Source of the DNA: Selaginella moellendorffii
Taxonomy: Eukaryota; Streptophyta; Lycopodiopsida; Selaginellales; Selaginellaceae
Length of the DNA stretch: 64,000 bases
Direction of reading: 5' to 3'
Assembly: GCF_000143415.4 (NCBI RefSeq)
Contig: NW_003314263.1
Span: 1,118,165-1,182,164, forward strand
In this document: positions 10,969 through 23,079 of the stretch, piece after piece
Layout of the letters: every line of letters begins with the position of its first letter
Position numbering within the stretch: position 1 is the stretch's first letter
Notes under the pieces: generated by a model
What the model was told of the DNA's origin: nothing
Seen by the model: only the letters and a program-made list of their open reading frames with translations
Databases searched by the model: none
Translations under genes and position numbers: made by a program

Positions 10969-11152
10969 TGCGATTTGCGATCAGGCAAGAGCATCACCAG
11001 ATGATCGCCTCCTCCCTCCCTCCTCCACAAGCTCTTCCTCGCCAGGATTGATCCACACGCACAGTCTGGCTGCCTTTCGCCATCGCCCTTCCAAGAATCA
11101 GCCCAGTTTCACGCAAAGCTACCAGACTAAAAATCTAATGTCCCCAACAATC

Positions 11153-11181
11153 CACGTGGCAGGTTTCTGACGCGCCACGTG
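11153..11181. promoter_or_regulatory. Pair of G-boxes (CACGTG) upstream of the GH28 gene
   Basis: Two palindromic CACGTG cores at 11153-11158 and 11176-11181, about 185-213 bp upstream of the GH28 start codon. G-boxes bind bZIP and bHLH factors, and closely spaced pairs with ACGTG cores are typical of ABA- or light-responsive plant promoters. Position supports control of the GH28 gene; the alternative target is the 3' region of CAMTA. Confidence 0.5.
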
Positions 11182-11296
11182 TAAATCTCTAACCAAAGCA
11201 CGACGTTTACTCTAATGACGATATTAAACTGGATTAATAGGCACTCCATTTGTTCTTGTGCATCTACTCTTTTGTATACAATGTACAATCCAAAAT

Positions 11297-14200
11297 TCAC
11301 ACACTCGCTAATGGCTTTAGATTTTGGAACTCATCGTCCTGTTTAGCCTGTGAAGAACAAGCCAAAAACAAAACAAAACAAAAAAAAAAAGCGCTTGAAA
11401 AGAGAAGAAAAGCTTGAAAGTTTTTTCTAGTACCTGGATTTGCTGAGAGACTGCTCGCATTCTCGCGTACTGCGCTCTCGCCTCTGGATCGTGAACCATG
11501 TCCTGGACGCGCTGGACTGCCGATTCGATTACGTGCTCCTTTTGTTTCCTTCCCTCTTGGAGAAACTCATCGTCCGCGGCTACTTCGTCCCCTTCCACCA
11601 TCTTCTCCTCCGCCTGGAATCCCCGGAGACCGTGACGTCCTCTGTGCCAACGCAACACAACCTTCTCCAAAACTCCCACGGACCACAAGATCTTCCTGTA
11701 TTGCCGACGAGCCTGGAATCCTCGTACAATAGCCTGCCACCAAAAACAAAGAAAACTTTCAGTTAATGAGATCATGGAAAAGGAGATCGAAAAGCAGCGA
11801 GCAAGCGAGAAAGCAAGAAAAACTTACCTGGATCTTTATGATTCTCTGGCGCGTTTGCAAGTACTCGTGCCGGCCTTTCCACCCCCGAAATTTGGACTGG
11901 ATCTTCGTGGCAGCCGAGTTTTGCTTCTTGATCTTGTGGCCACGGTAAGCTTTCTGGATCTTCTCTGCAGCCATGAGGTACTCTACGTTGTCGCTGTTGA
12001 TGTCTTGTAGTCTAGCTTCTTCTTCCTCTTGCTTCCTACGGAAAGTGAACTCCCGGAACGCCGACTGGATGAGCGCAGCAGCTTGCGTAGCCCGCCGGAC
12101 TGCCGAGAGCGACTGTTTCAGAAAAGTATCGTCGGTGACACATTGGACGTTTTCTCCGGAAAGCAGACGGCTCGCGGCGCTTTCTCCAGCCAGACTAGCA
12201 TTTGTATAATGTATCTCGTTCAGGCTCCCGTCCTTTAGCGTCAGTACCGATAGATGGTGTTCCAGAGATGCTTCCGCCAAGTAGCCCGCAATTCCAGGAT
12301 AGCCACGGCACGAGGCTACATCCGCCGCTGTTTGGCCATTTGGATATGCCGGAGTTGGATCGGTAAGAAGCTCTGGCACCGCTTTGGCTCCAATGAGCGC
12401 TAGAATAACATCCTCCCTGCCAAAGAGAAGAACCAAGAACCATAAGATGCGAAATCGAACTACGCTTACCTTCCAAAGTGCGCAGCCCAATGCAAGGCCG
12501 TCCAGCCATGCAAGTCCCGAAAGTTTACGAGGACACCCGCTGCTAGCAGTGGAGGGATCGCCCAGTCGAAGCCAAGAGCTGAGACGATGTGTATCATTCC
12601 CTGTCCTTCTTTGTCACACACGGAAGGCCCCTTTCCATCTTGTCCGGCACGTCTTATAAGCCATTCTTGCAACTTGAGCCGAGAGAAGACGTCGAAAATG
12701 CTATCTTTGATCTCGTGAGTTGTCCTGGACTTGTCCTTTATAGCAGCTGCAATGGCATCCCACTGTTCCAAGCCCTTCTTGAAGGAGTTGCGAATTTTGT
12801 TGGCGATCGCCTCGTTTACTGCTTGTCTCGGAAGCTCGTCGGAGCATAGCATGCGAACGAACTTCAGCTGAAGCAGGAGATCCTCCGCCTTCAACTCCTT
12901 CTCAGTCGTAGAAGGAGCAGTCTGTGCCTTTCCACGGAACTCGAAGTCCCTGATTTCACTGCATGCTGTTCTATCGTTGCAGGTGATGTAGAATGGAACA
13001 TTTCCAGACGGGTGTGGAGGGCAGATACAACGGAGGACATTGCTCCCAAGTATTTCTGCCCGCGCTTCAACTTCACCGAACATGCAGCACCAATTATGTT
13101 GATGAGGTGACACCAAAAACTGGCCAGTAACAAGAACCTGGAAAATTTACGAGAAAAATAAGAAAACGAGGAATACACAAATTCTCACCTTTGTTTCCGA
13201 GTAAGCGTCTGCCCAGTCCGGTGAAAAATCAACAATTTTAAATTTCTGATCCGACATCTGAATGCTCGGCATCGATTGTTCGTAGGAAGAGGAGAAGTCT
13301 GTGTCGAGTTCTCCTCCTTTGTCCTCGAAAGTGGATGACAACAATGCGTCGGAATCAGACACGGGATCAACCGCAATCTCGTTCATGACCCACCGTCCGA
13401 AACTATCAAGCGAAGATAAGTGATTTAGTTGAGCGGCCTGCAACACAATAAAAGTCATTAGAGATGGCAGGAACTAAAGCATGAAGCGTTACATGGTGAG
13501 AGTCTCCAACAAAACTCAAAGGGCTGTCGGATTTTGCTGCCATATCCTCCTTCACCCTCGGTTCGGGAATAGCAGGTGGTTCAACCAGCGAGTCCAAGTA
13601 CTTTTCACTAGTGTCGGGTCCCTTGCTTTGTTCAAACACCTCTTCCCAAGTTGCAAACTTGAGACTACTGTCCATTGAGTTTTCCGGGTGTTGTTGAACG
13701 GTGTCAACCAAGTTGTCCCAGCCAGCCATGCCATAATCTATATTACCATCGTTGTCTGCAAAAACATGGATCAAATGTTTGCTGCGAGACAACAGTGGCG
13801 TACCTGAAATCCCAAGTAATTCATTGATATCAGTTTTGCTCAAAGGTTGTGCGTTCACGGCTTGTGACTGATCTTGTCGGCCCTTTGACTGTCTAGTCAC
13901 GGTTTGGTTTGTTTGCCGCTTCTGATTTTGATCACTACTTGACAGCTGATCCATCAAGGAGACTGGCCTTCTCTGTCTGTCCATGTCAATGATTTGGACA
14001 TCGTCGGCCTCATCCCCAGAATTCGCACCATCCGCATCTAATGAGTTCGGAGAATTCCCTTCTGGACTCTGAGAGTTCGCAGCTTGTTTTGCGAGCTGCC
14101 GGTCAAGAGATTGGTCGTGCAGCCGAAAGACACTTGACCTGTTTCCCTGAATACAAACACCATCTTAGTCTCCAGTATCGAAGGCAGAGATGAAAAACCT

Positions 14201-14938
14201 GGAGCGCCTCGAGATAGTGAACGAGGACAATATGTTCGTGTGCTCTGCAGAAAAGATAACACTTTCATTCCTTCTTCTACATTAACAATTCTACGCGAGA
14301 CATACCCTTCCAGTAGCCAGTAACTACGACGTTGGAAGTTCATGTTCTCTTCCCCGTGAGCATAGTAGCAATGCAAAGCATTGACGCTGCCTACCTGCGA
14401 CAGGAACACCAAGAAAAATCAAGCACCAAAGACACACGTAGAAGCCACGACCTTTAGACGCTCATGCGCTTCCTTCACAGTTTTCCCATCTTTCTTCTTC
14501 CGCCAGTTGTGACCATCCTTTCGAAAGTACCGCAGCGCTTTGCGATCGAACAGGAACAGGCTTCCACCTGACAAACGGAAAACCTCGATGCTCACTGGAA
14601 AGAGTCAAGCACGAGCTTACTTGGAGGCTGATAAGGCGGAGCCGGGCTGGTCTTCAAGTTAATCTCGGTATAGCTTCGTAAAACCTCGCAAATTTCCGGA
14701 GGGCGCAGCCATCGCGACTGTGCGTCGCGGACAATCTGCCTCAAATCTACAACCAGGGAGGAGGAGAATGAGCGATAGAGAAAGCCCCATGCGTTTCAGC
14801 TCGAGAGAAGCATTCCAATCGCAGCAATCACTGCCAATCGGAGAATGCGACACACAACAGCACAGCGCTCGATCGATTCGTCTTACCGAGCTGCGGCGGA
14901 GGCTGCTGGACAATTTGCGGGCGATCGCCTGCCGCCAT
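11297..14938 (-). CDS. Calmodulin-binding transcription activator (CAMTA)
   Basis: Twelve minus-strand exons give 963 aa: 14938-14887, 14746-14621, 14567-14452, 14394-14306, 14244-14199, 14146-13804, 13755-13493, 13437-13189, 13137-12470, 12416-11828, 11733-11434 and 11347-11297. In order: CG-1 DNA-binding domain (about residues 20-140, with RWLRPPEICE, GSLFLFDRKALRYFRKDGH, LHCYYAHGEEN and YWLLEG...HIVLVHY); Gln/Ser-rich linker; TIG domain (about 405-490); ankyrin repeats (about 600-720, GWTALHWAAHFGRE); IQ motifs (about 763, 800, 820 and 845); and a calmodulin-binding segment WSVGVLEKVVLRWHRG. All CAMTA parts are present and length is normal. The protein acts in the nucleus to couple Ca2+/calmodulin to CGCG-box promoters. 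Fragments of exons 4-5 of this gene recur at 26728-26860, 27088-27205 and 34290-34370. Confidence 0.95.
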
Positions 14939-14949
14939 AAACCCTAGCT

Positions 14950-17220
14950 CCTCGTCCTGGCGCAAGCGCAAAAAGGAGAGAGGGGAGAAATGTTTCTATG
15001 CTCTACGGACAATAAGCGTTCGTACGGGCTTTTGATGGTCACTTTTCCGCAGGCCCACGTTTGACTAGAGTCGGAGATTTTCTAGTTTTAGCAGGCTTGA
15101 TCGAATTTAGATAGCCAACATTTGCAAATTTCTTGATCGATCATGGGCACATTTAAAGAAATATTGCTAAGTGATACCACTTGGAACATAGATCTTCTTC
15201 TGTTAGCCAGAATTCTAATAGGCCCATGGGGAAAGTCAACGGTCGTCAATAACCCTAAAATTTCAAGCTTGCTCTCTGGTGTTCCATTAATTTCCTCTCT
15301 CTCATCCAGCTTCCACAAGATTCCATCCAGGCTATGATTTTTTCGGATGCAGTTGGTTGCGCATTGGCTGCGCTGCCTGATCCACGACCTTTGCTCCTTG
15401 AGATTCTCTGATCTTATTCTTCTCACTAGCTCGCGAGCAAGACTCAGATCGGGCCTCAATCGCCAAAGCCATGGATCATCACGATGTGAGATTGGCTGAT
15501 CAAGAACGAGAAGCGTCGTCCCCCGAGATGATATGTTTCTTGTTTCCAATCCAATGTGGAGTGAGGTGAGGAGGTCTCGGGTTTAGACTTCTAGAGAATC
15601 AGGATTCTTCCTCTGTTTTCTACTAGCAAGCACTGAGGTGAACTTTTGACAGGGGCATAATTCTCATTTCTCGGATTAACAATGCTTTTTCTTTTCTTTT
15701 CTGGCTGCTCAAATCCATGAGTGAAGCACCAGTGAAGTGATCCTTGGCCTTCTTCCGCTTTATGACTTCCTGAACTCTCCTTTTGATTGACAGATGCCCT
15801 TGCCTTGCCGGCAATTATGATCAACTATGCCATCGGTTAAAGTTTGATGAGCAGAAGAGGGCCAAAGGATCACCCAAGTTCCACGGGTAGCCAATCTGGA
15901 TTTCTTGCGTTCTTCATTGCCAGTGTTGGGGATCGGGAGCGCTAGCTGTGTTCTCCCATTTCCTCTTTCTTCCAGAAGATTCATCCAGGCCATATAAGCC
16001 CACATTGTCTCTCCCTTTCTTGCGTTGCGAGGAAAGGGCTGGTGCTTTGTCAATGTTGCATTAGTTCGCCACAAGAGGAACCTCCGATCATGGCAATGAG
16101 GAACAGAGGCGGGAGGCAAATAATCCGGATTCTTTGCCTCCCCCATTGTTCCTCACTCCCAGCCTTGGACTGCTCCTTGGTCTTGGTCGAATTTCTTCTC
16201 CTTCTCACTAGGCGCATCCCAGCGCGCAAGACTCAATCGCCAAAGCCCCTGTTCTTGGGCTCATGTGAGATTGGCTGATCAAAAACGAGAAGCGTCGAGT
16301 GTGTAAGCTCTTTTTCTTGTTTTCAATCCGATGTTTGCCTTTTTCTTGCTTCTGTTCGTCACAGCGTCCATGAATCTCAGTCCACGCTAACTCGTCAAGA
16401 ACCCTAAATTTTGAAACTTGATTTCGCTCGTGCCTGCATTGGCATCTGCATAGCCAAGGTCTCTCACTCATAGCCCTTTCCGCGCAACATGTAAGAAGTA
16501 GTAGCATTGAATGCTTGCAGCCTTGCACAGGTTTTTAATTATACTACCATGATCAACTGTGCGATCAACGTGGGAGCATTTTAGGAAGTTCAGAACACGG
16601 TGAGCTCCACTGGATCTGGAGATGGCAGTGGTGCCGCTGGGGTTTGCCGCAAAATGATCGGGAGGATCTTTTGGCTCCCTCCCTCGGAGGTCAGAAGACT
16701 GCCTGATCACCTTGAGACCAAGGATAGACACTTATCTCAATTGAATAATTCCCTGCTTATATCTCACTAGGCGCATAGCCCTTGATCATCACGCTTCTTG
16801 CAATTGCGCATGGCTAGAAGCGTAGAGTGTGGTGATCGAGGTGACCTCGTTTTCTCATGTGGCCTCAAGAATCGCTTCATTTTCAGATTCCTGGCCAAGC
16901 GTTTAGAAGTACACATGGTTCTTCTTCTATCTTCGAGCCAGTGTAGAAGTGGGAGTGATGGCTGATATTGTATGGGACGATCATGGCTTGCTGCTAAGAA
17001 AGGGGCGATCTTATTTCTCCGATGCTTAGCTTGATCCATCACTTCCTTGTCGTAGCAGCAAGACGAAACGTCGTTCTTCTAACAAGAGCTCGGTTGGAGC
17101 TGAGAAGCCATGGAAGTGGACATTTCACTGTGATCGAGCTAAAGAGGAGCCAGCGATGGTGGCGACGATTTGTGATCTTTAGGCCTTGGCGGAGCACGGA
17201 CTCTTGCCACATGGAGACCT
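14950..17220. other. Gene-free stretch with one dispersed direct repeat
   Basis: No splice-linked coding chain could be built; open frames are short and look random. A segment near 15425-15545 ('...caatcgccaaagccatgg...gtgagattggctgatcaagaacgagaagcgtcg') is repeated at about 16205-16320 in the same orientation with small differences, followed in both cases by 'ttcttgttt.caatccgatg'-like sequence. This indicates an internal duplication about 780 bp apart. Confidence 0.5.
15425..16320 (+). repeat. Direct repeat pair about 780 bp apart
   Basis: Unit 1 near 15425-15545 and unit 2 near 16205-16320 share the order 'tcaatcgccaaagcc', 'gtgagattggctgatca', 'aacgagaagcgtcg' and 'tcttgtttcaatcc-atg'. 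Both are non-coding; no gene assignment. Confidence 0.5.
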
Positions 17221-17224
17221 GGCG

Positions 17225-17621
17225 TTAACGCTCGCCAAGGCAAGAGCACTAGCAAGCTCAAAAGACTGCTGCTTGATCCCAACCAGAATCTCCAAGTTAG
17301 TGAGAAAGAAGAAATTTGACTAGAAACTCAGAGAATGTCAAGGAATAAGCTCTCAAGGTCGAGGATCAAGCAATTCAATCAACAAAATGATACTGCAGTG
17401 ATTGTTGCGACTCTCGAGCGCCAGCTGTGACCTGGTTTTAAGATGGAGATTAACGCCTTCACAGACGCCTCCTCCACATCCTGATCACTGACCACTTCCA
17501 TGCCGGCCCTCCAATTTCCAGGGAGAAATCCAGCATGCTGTGGGGAGTAGGAGATCGTCCAAGTTGAAAATGGTGAAGCTGCTGATACGTAAGCCTTAGC
17601 TCTTGCCTTGGCGAGCGTTAA
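17225..17621. mobile_element. Non-autonomous element with 19-bp perfect terminal inverted repeats and TTAA flanks
   Basis: CGCTCGCCAAGGCAAGAGC at 17229-17247 is repeated as its exact reverse complement at 17599-17617, bounding 389 bp. Both ends are flanked by TTAA (17225-17228 and 17618-17621), which can be read as a 4-bp target-site duplication, or as a 3-bp TTA/TAA type if one base is assigned to the repeat. There is no transposase inside. TTAA duplication is the signature of piggyBac-like elements, and TAA/TTA that of PIF/Harbinger; the choice is open. The element lies immediately upstream of a family X fragment. Confidence 0.7.
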
Positions 17622-17642
17622 ATTTTCCTTTGTTTTGGTTTT

Positions 17643-17800
17643 TTACCTGGATGACGATCGCGAGACTTGGACTGTGAGTATAAAGAGAAATCTTTAGTCC
17701 ATCTTGATTGTTTCTTGTGATTTTTTTTCACATGATTGTTTCTTGATTTCACAGGCAAGGTGTTGCTCAACAAGTATTGTCCGATTCATGGAGGAGATTG
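17643..17800 (+). pseudogene. Family X fragment: exon 5, intron, start of exon 6
   Basis: The sequence 'gatcgcgagacttgg...actgtgagta', then a short intron ending 'ttcacag', then 'gcaaggtgttgctcaacaagtattgtccgatt' matches the exon 5-exon 6 region of the family X genes, including both splice sites. Part of exon 5 is missing and the copy stops abruptly near 17790, where an interstitial telomere-type repeat follows. Non-functional. Confidence 0.7.
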
Positions 17801-17819
17801 TTTAGGGTTTAGGGTTTAG
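17801..17819 (+). repeat. Interstitial TTTAGGG repeat at a fragment break
   Basis: Two and a half units of the plant telomere repeat (TTTAGGG TTTAGGG TTTAG) sit within about 15 bp of the point where the family X fragment loses similarity. Too short for a chromosome end; it could be filler at a repaired break, or a plain telo-box. Confidence 0.5.
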
Positions 17820-18039
17820 TCACATGGAAGGAACATGGTAACAAGAGTCAATTCTTGAAGAAATAGAATAGATTTATTCTTTGGTAGCGTATGTGAAACA
17901 AGGGACCTACAGCTACTGAATAAAATGATCCATCCCACGCTGGTGAGCGAGCTGCAAGGACCAAGATCCACGCCGCCATCGCCGCCAAGAGACCTGTAAA
18001 TTTCACAGCTCGACCTGTGACCAGAAGCTTGCCCTCATT

Positions 18040-18335
18040 GCCTTGCTCGTAACTCGCAACTCAGTGTGCTGTACGCTTTTTGAGCACCACCTTGCAAATC
18101 AATGAATGCACATCGTAAAGCCTGGATGAACTGGGAGTGTCTCACGCCGGAGTCGAGAAATCTCATGCCTCGTGTGGAAGTCCGGCGTCCTACCTCGAGC
18201 AAAACATTCGTTATCTAAGATTTTCTCTGACAAGCCCGCTCTACAGGACCAAAGCGAAAGAGAAGTTCTCACAAACTTTTTCTTTACACAGTCCCGGATC
18301 CATGAATCACTAACCAGATCGATCAAGAGAAGGGA
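18040..18335 (-). pseudogene. Degenerate family X 3' fragment (duplicated flank A)
   Basis: Short minus-strand matches to family X exon 6 ('cttgctcgtaactcgc', 'cagtgtgc', 'gagca-caccttgc') and to exon 5 ('cacagtcccggatccatg') occur in gene order but with large deletions between them. The same arrangement with the same deletions is found at 23080-23400 downstream of the second full copy, so the pseudogene was part of the unit that was duplicated. Confidence 0.5.
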
Positions 18336-18800
18336 AAATGGGAAAAAAGAATTTTGGCCAGTATGCATTGCTTGTCACTAAGGTTTTTCAAAATATTCAG
18401 AGGATGCAGCCCGGGGCGCCATGCGGAGCTCGTGTATGGTGGTGATACTTGTGTGATGGCTGCTAGAGAGATGGCCTCGATTAAGTTGGATGAGTACAAA
18501 GGCTCGAGATTTGCCGCAATGCCAGGCTTTCCTCCTCAAGCAGTTCCAAGCTCTCCATAAGAAACTCGTGATCAATGTACTGTGGACAACAAACTAGGAC
18601 AGCCTGCTTGCCATCTTTATTCCTTGGCTGCTTCGAATTCATCTTAGAAGATCATCGCGAGCTTGTGTAAAGAGGTGACCAAGGACTTCACGACCTTCCA
18701 GAGAACTTTCAAGAACAAGGCAAGAAACAGACATGAAACATCACCTTTCTCAAAAACCTCGTTGAAAGAAAGCGGCATATTCTTATTTTGATCTTTCATC

Positions 18801-21170
18801 TTAGCATCTGTTCTTGTTACCGTGGTAACAAGCATAGCCTACGTGAACAGTGGCCAACCGTCGTTTAACGCGAAGGATCGCGACCTTAATCTTCATCATA
18901 TCCAGCGTGGTGATGGCTTGTCCCCCTTGCAACGGACACCCCGACCGCATGAACATGTGACAGCGCTGCCGCTTGGACAGGAGACCCATTACCACGGGGT
19001 AAGCATTCGCGACCACCGCAAACTCGGCCATGGATCCCCGGCCTCTCTTCTTGCTCGCCGCCGTCGTCCCACTGTTAGTTCCACAAGCCTTCTGGAACCT
19101 TTCATCAGTGTATATGTCTATCAGCTCGTAGACCTGATCTTCCTTTGCTTCCAGCAGCTTGCCAATCCTCGTCACGAACTCCTTGCTCGCTTGATCCACA
19201 ACTCTTCCGTCCCGGAAGATGGCGTTCCTCATCGCCTGGAGAGCTTGCTCGTAACTCGCCACACTCAGTGTGCCAGGAGATCGGATCCATGCGTCCATCT
19301 CCCTCCACCTCTCCATGGTCACATCTTCCAGAAAATGGACGCTGGCCGCAGGTTTCCAGGGCAAGCGAAGCGGACAACGCTTCTTGAGCAGCACCTTGCC
19401 TGTGAAAGAAGAAAAGAATTCAATCAAGCTTTCCAGGGATGGATATGGATACTCACAGTCTCGGATCCAAGTCTCACGATCGTGAGCCACATCCAGGAAA
19501 TCCCCGAGCACCACCTACGAAAAAACAAAGAAAACTTTAATACTCGCTCTGAAAGGCAAGACCTGGAATGAATGCAAAACTTACGTTAACCATCAACTTC
19601 ACCACCGTATCCACTGGGTGCTCGTCAACTTGGACGATCAGCTTACCATTGATAGTCCCCAGCTCTTCCGCCTCCAAGATCTGTGACGTGGTGGATTCGT
19701 CCCACGCCACCGCACGGCACAGCAGCACGAACGAGACGCTAAGCTCGGCGCCAAAAACCACGGCAGCCGCGTCATGGAGCTTGCGCTTGTCGTCCTCGTT
19801 CCCTTCCAGCGTCTGCTTGACGTGCTCCACGAAATCCTTGCTCGTGGAGCAACACAGGGACTGGAGCCGCGCGTGGTCCCTGGCACCTCTCTTGGTCCTC
19901 ATCCAGTTGTGGACAAGACGGCCGAGGAGCTCGCTCGCGTCGACGGGGTAGAAGGCTCGCTTCCTCCGGCGGGAATGATGGTAGGACCGCGAGTGGTCTC
20001 GAAACCAGTGGTCGAAGTGACAATGACTGCCGTATACGTGATCATCACCAATCGTATCATGTGCAGCTATGAGCTCCTGCAAGGACAACAAACAAAGAGT
20101 TCGGACACCGCCTCTTATGAACTGAGATACCACAGTACCTCGAGCATCTGCAGCGCACCAGGCAATACGTTTGTCAACTTCCATTCGATCCTGACCAGGC
20201 TGCTGCTCAAGCTGTCGTGGATTTGTCTCAGCCTCGCTAAGCTAGCACGATCTGGCTGATCCTCGTAATCGAAGTTGTCCAGGAGAAACAAGAAAAGCTT
20301 CTCCACTTGTTGTCCGTGGCCACCAGCGGTGGCGGTGCCGGCTAGAGCTTGGCTCTCTAGTCGCGTGAGCCAAACGAGGGATTTCTTGTTGCGCCCGAGC
20401 TGAAGTAGCAGCCAGCAGTAGACGAGTTCCAGCAAGATCTTGGTCACGTCGAAAAGATCCAGCAAGTCGCCTTGGGGTGTTTTGCCATGAAAAAAACGAG
20501 CCATCACGCTCGCAGATCCTGGATAAGGTTAACTCTCAAGAAAAGAAGAATCCGACTCTCCAAAACGTACGTGTTAGACGCACCAGTGTCTCCTCTTGAT
20601 CCTCCCACTCAGTCGTCGTAGCATCCGCGGCCATCAACTGGATGGACAGTAGAAGGCAAAAGAAATCAAACAAGATGAAGTTCCAAAACACTCACTCACC
20701 TCGTCCAGCTTGGACAAGAGGTAGTTGCAGCACAGGAACTCGGAGCAAAGTGGCAAATCCTGGCGCCCATCGCTGGAAGGATCCTGCTGCTGGCGCTGGA
20801 AGAAATAAGCGTTGGCGATGAAGAGACGCAAGACGGCATCGGGCACCGGAGCGTGCAATATGTGGAAGATGACCGCGCTCCAGATGCTACACTTGAGGTC
20901 CGAGACCGTGCCGCCATGGATCCACCCCGCGTCGTCCAAGAACCACGACTCTGTGGGATGATCCACGATCCCATCCTCCTCAACCTGCAAGCCATGGCGA
21001 TCGAAGAGGAGGCGGACAAGAGACATGACGCGCCTTCCCAGATTGCTGCGGAAGAAATCTGTGAGGCGGGCACCCACCGCCGGATTCCATCCAGCCGCCC
21101 CTGGCCACATCCCTAAGGATTGCTCGAGTCCCCGCACGTTTAAATCTTTGTACGTAGGGATTTCGTACAT
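18801..21170 (-). CDS. Family X protein, full copy X1 (unknown function)
   Basis: Six exons in frame: 21170-20700, 20637-20571, 20518-20139, 20076-19585, 19514-19457 and 19399-18801; 688 aa. I do not recognise the family. The protein is predicted mostly helical, without signal peptide; a mildly hydrophobic stretch (SAVIFHILHAPVPDAVLRLF) lies near residue 95. Conserved features across copies include HPTESWFLDDAGWIHGGTV (about 65-85), DLLDLFDVTKILLELVYCW (about 200), a basic RSYHHSRRRKRAFYPVDASELL (about 355), a Cys pair near SLCCSTSKDFVEHV, and a Cys-rich C-terminus (GYACYHGNKNRC). The start MYEIPTYKDL is conserved in X2. The Leu- and Glu-rich helical layout suggests a scaffold-type protein, which is inference. 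A near-identical paralogue is X2. All introns are 60-70 nt. Confidence 0.7.
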
Positions 21171-21429
21171 TTCCATCTGCCGTACACAGTCGTACAATGC
21201 CAACGTATTTTGTACGGATGGGTACGGCAGGGGACTTGCGAGGACTTTTCTGGAAACAAGTAAATCGATCCGAGCTTTTATGTGGCGATCTCGAGTGCGA
21301 TTCCACCTAGTGTTGCGGAACGTAAATGTCCAGGGAATGAAGAGAGCGACAGCCAGAGCGTGGCTTACCAAGAGGGACTGCTTGAAAAGTCTAGAAGCTC
21401 GAGTGGTGATCTAGGCACAGCATGCTCGC

Positions 21430-22700
21430 AACCGTGAGGCACAGCTGAAAAAGAGCAAAAGGGATTTAGTGAGGCAAGACACAGCAGGTTGGTCTTCTAA
21501 TCTGACCATAAAAGCCAAGCTAGCCTCGATGCGCTCTGAACCTTGAGAGGCCTGTACCATCGTTGTCTGAAGCTCCAAAGCTTCTTGAGCCCCGTAGTCA
21601 TGCCAGCTTGCACTTTGCATCCTCATTGCAAGATGATCCATAAGGTCATACTTATTCGTAATGGCCCATACACGTCATACATGTCCTATGTAAGATGCCC
21701 TTACCATAAGGTTCATTAGGGTTTAGCTCTGCAGTGCCATGTCAATGTAGGGTTTATGCACGAAAGGTAAGTATTGGTGGCTTCACCTATGATGCTAAAT
21801 CTGCTGATTTGCAGCCAGTCCACTTGAATCCATGGCTTGACAATTGCCTTGGCTCCTACACGCAACTAGAGAACTTCACAATGAGCAAGGCGCCTTGTAG
21901 CATTGTAATGATCTTCTTAGTTTTGTAATAGTGACTTAAGCAATTGTTTTGCATAATCAAAAGTTTGTGACCAAAATATTCAATCCCTCCTGCTCCATCT
22001 TCTACAAATAAAAGCCACTTTCGCACACTCAACGTTCTAAGAATGGAGCCATACTTAATAATGTTATACATGTTTTTGTGGAGTTTTACTAACTTTGTGA
22101 AAGACTCAAATGACTTGCTTCCAGATACTAAACTATACTAAAACCATATAATATGCTATAGAATAAAATCGTGACATAATAACAAACTCGTTGCATAGCT
22201 TAGAGAAGATTTTAGATGGCAAGAGTATAAAAGCCTTCACTTTCCATCTTTTGCACAAAATTGAACCACCACTCTTAAAATTGCTATGAGGACCATTTCC
22301 ATTACTTGAAAGAGGACTGAAATATGAATTGCCATGAAAATTCTTTATACAATAGTCTTTTTTATAGTTTCCTATCAATGAGTTTCTTGTAACTTGGTAG
22401 CAACTACAGAGATAATCTAACTAACAACCCACAACATTAGAAGGACATACTAAACACAATTATATTAATGTAAAAAACATTGTTACTAAGTTTTGATAGA
22501 GAAAACACTATAATGTGGCAATTTGTATAGCCCATCAATTAATTCATTATATACATGGGATGGGGTTATTATATACTATCAAAATGGAATGAAAGCCATA
22601 AAAAAAATGGTGTGCAAGAGGAAAGAATATTTTTTGGTAAGAGAAAATTCACTTAGTTAAAACTTATAAGACCCCACATGTGATGTATGCATGAAAAGTT
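21430..22700. other. Gene-free, increasingly AT-rich stretch between X1 and X2
   Basis: It separates the two duplicated X units. Near 21500-21620 a segment ('ataaaagcc-agct...ccatcgttgtctg-agctc') resembles 33855-34020, so it is a low-copy repeat. From about 21900 it becomes AT-rich with no coding signal. Confidence 0.45.
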
Positions 22701-22706
22701 ATGTTT

Positions 22707-22981
22707 TTGGTTTGCCTAAGCAAAACTTATAGGGATGATAATGGATATACCTAGAATATGCTTAGATATTCTAGGATATTCTACTATCTAACGGTTGTTA
22801 TTCATTTAGATTAATTTTGTATTTATAATTTATAAGCTTTCCTAAACACTTCCTAGTATATTCTTTTTTATTCTACCATTTAATGGTTAATATACAATAA
22901 GATTAATTTTGATTTATAAATAATAAACAGATTTATAATTATTGATCAATTAGATTATTCAATGATACTATTAAGCAAACC
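22707..22981 (+). mobile_element. Small AT-rich element with terminal inverted repeats (copy 2)
   Basis: The left end TTGGTTTGCCTAA and right end TTAAGCAAACCA match the ends of the element at 50-355. The interior keeps the same order of landmarks ('atacctagaatatgctta', 'ggatattctactat', 'tcctagtatattcttttttattc'). It is about 275 bp long and shorter than copy 1 by internal deletions. Same orientation as copy 1. Confidence 0.6.
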
Positions 22982-23079
22982 ACAAATTGTACGCAGAAAA
23001 TTATTTACAAATTGCATACAAAAACAACACAAGAAACAATTACACCACCTCTGATGGGATAACTGGTTTTTGAGAGCTT

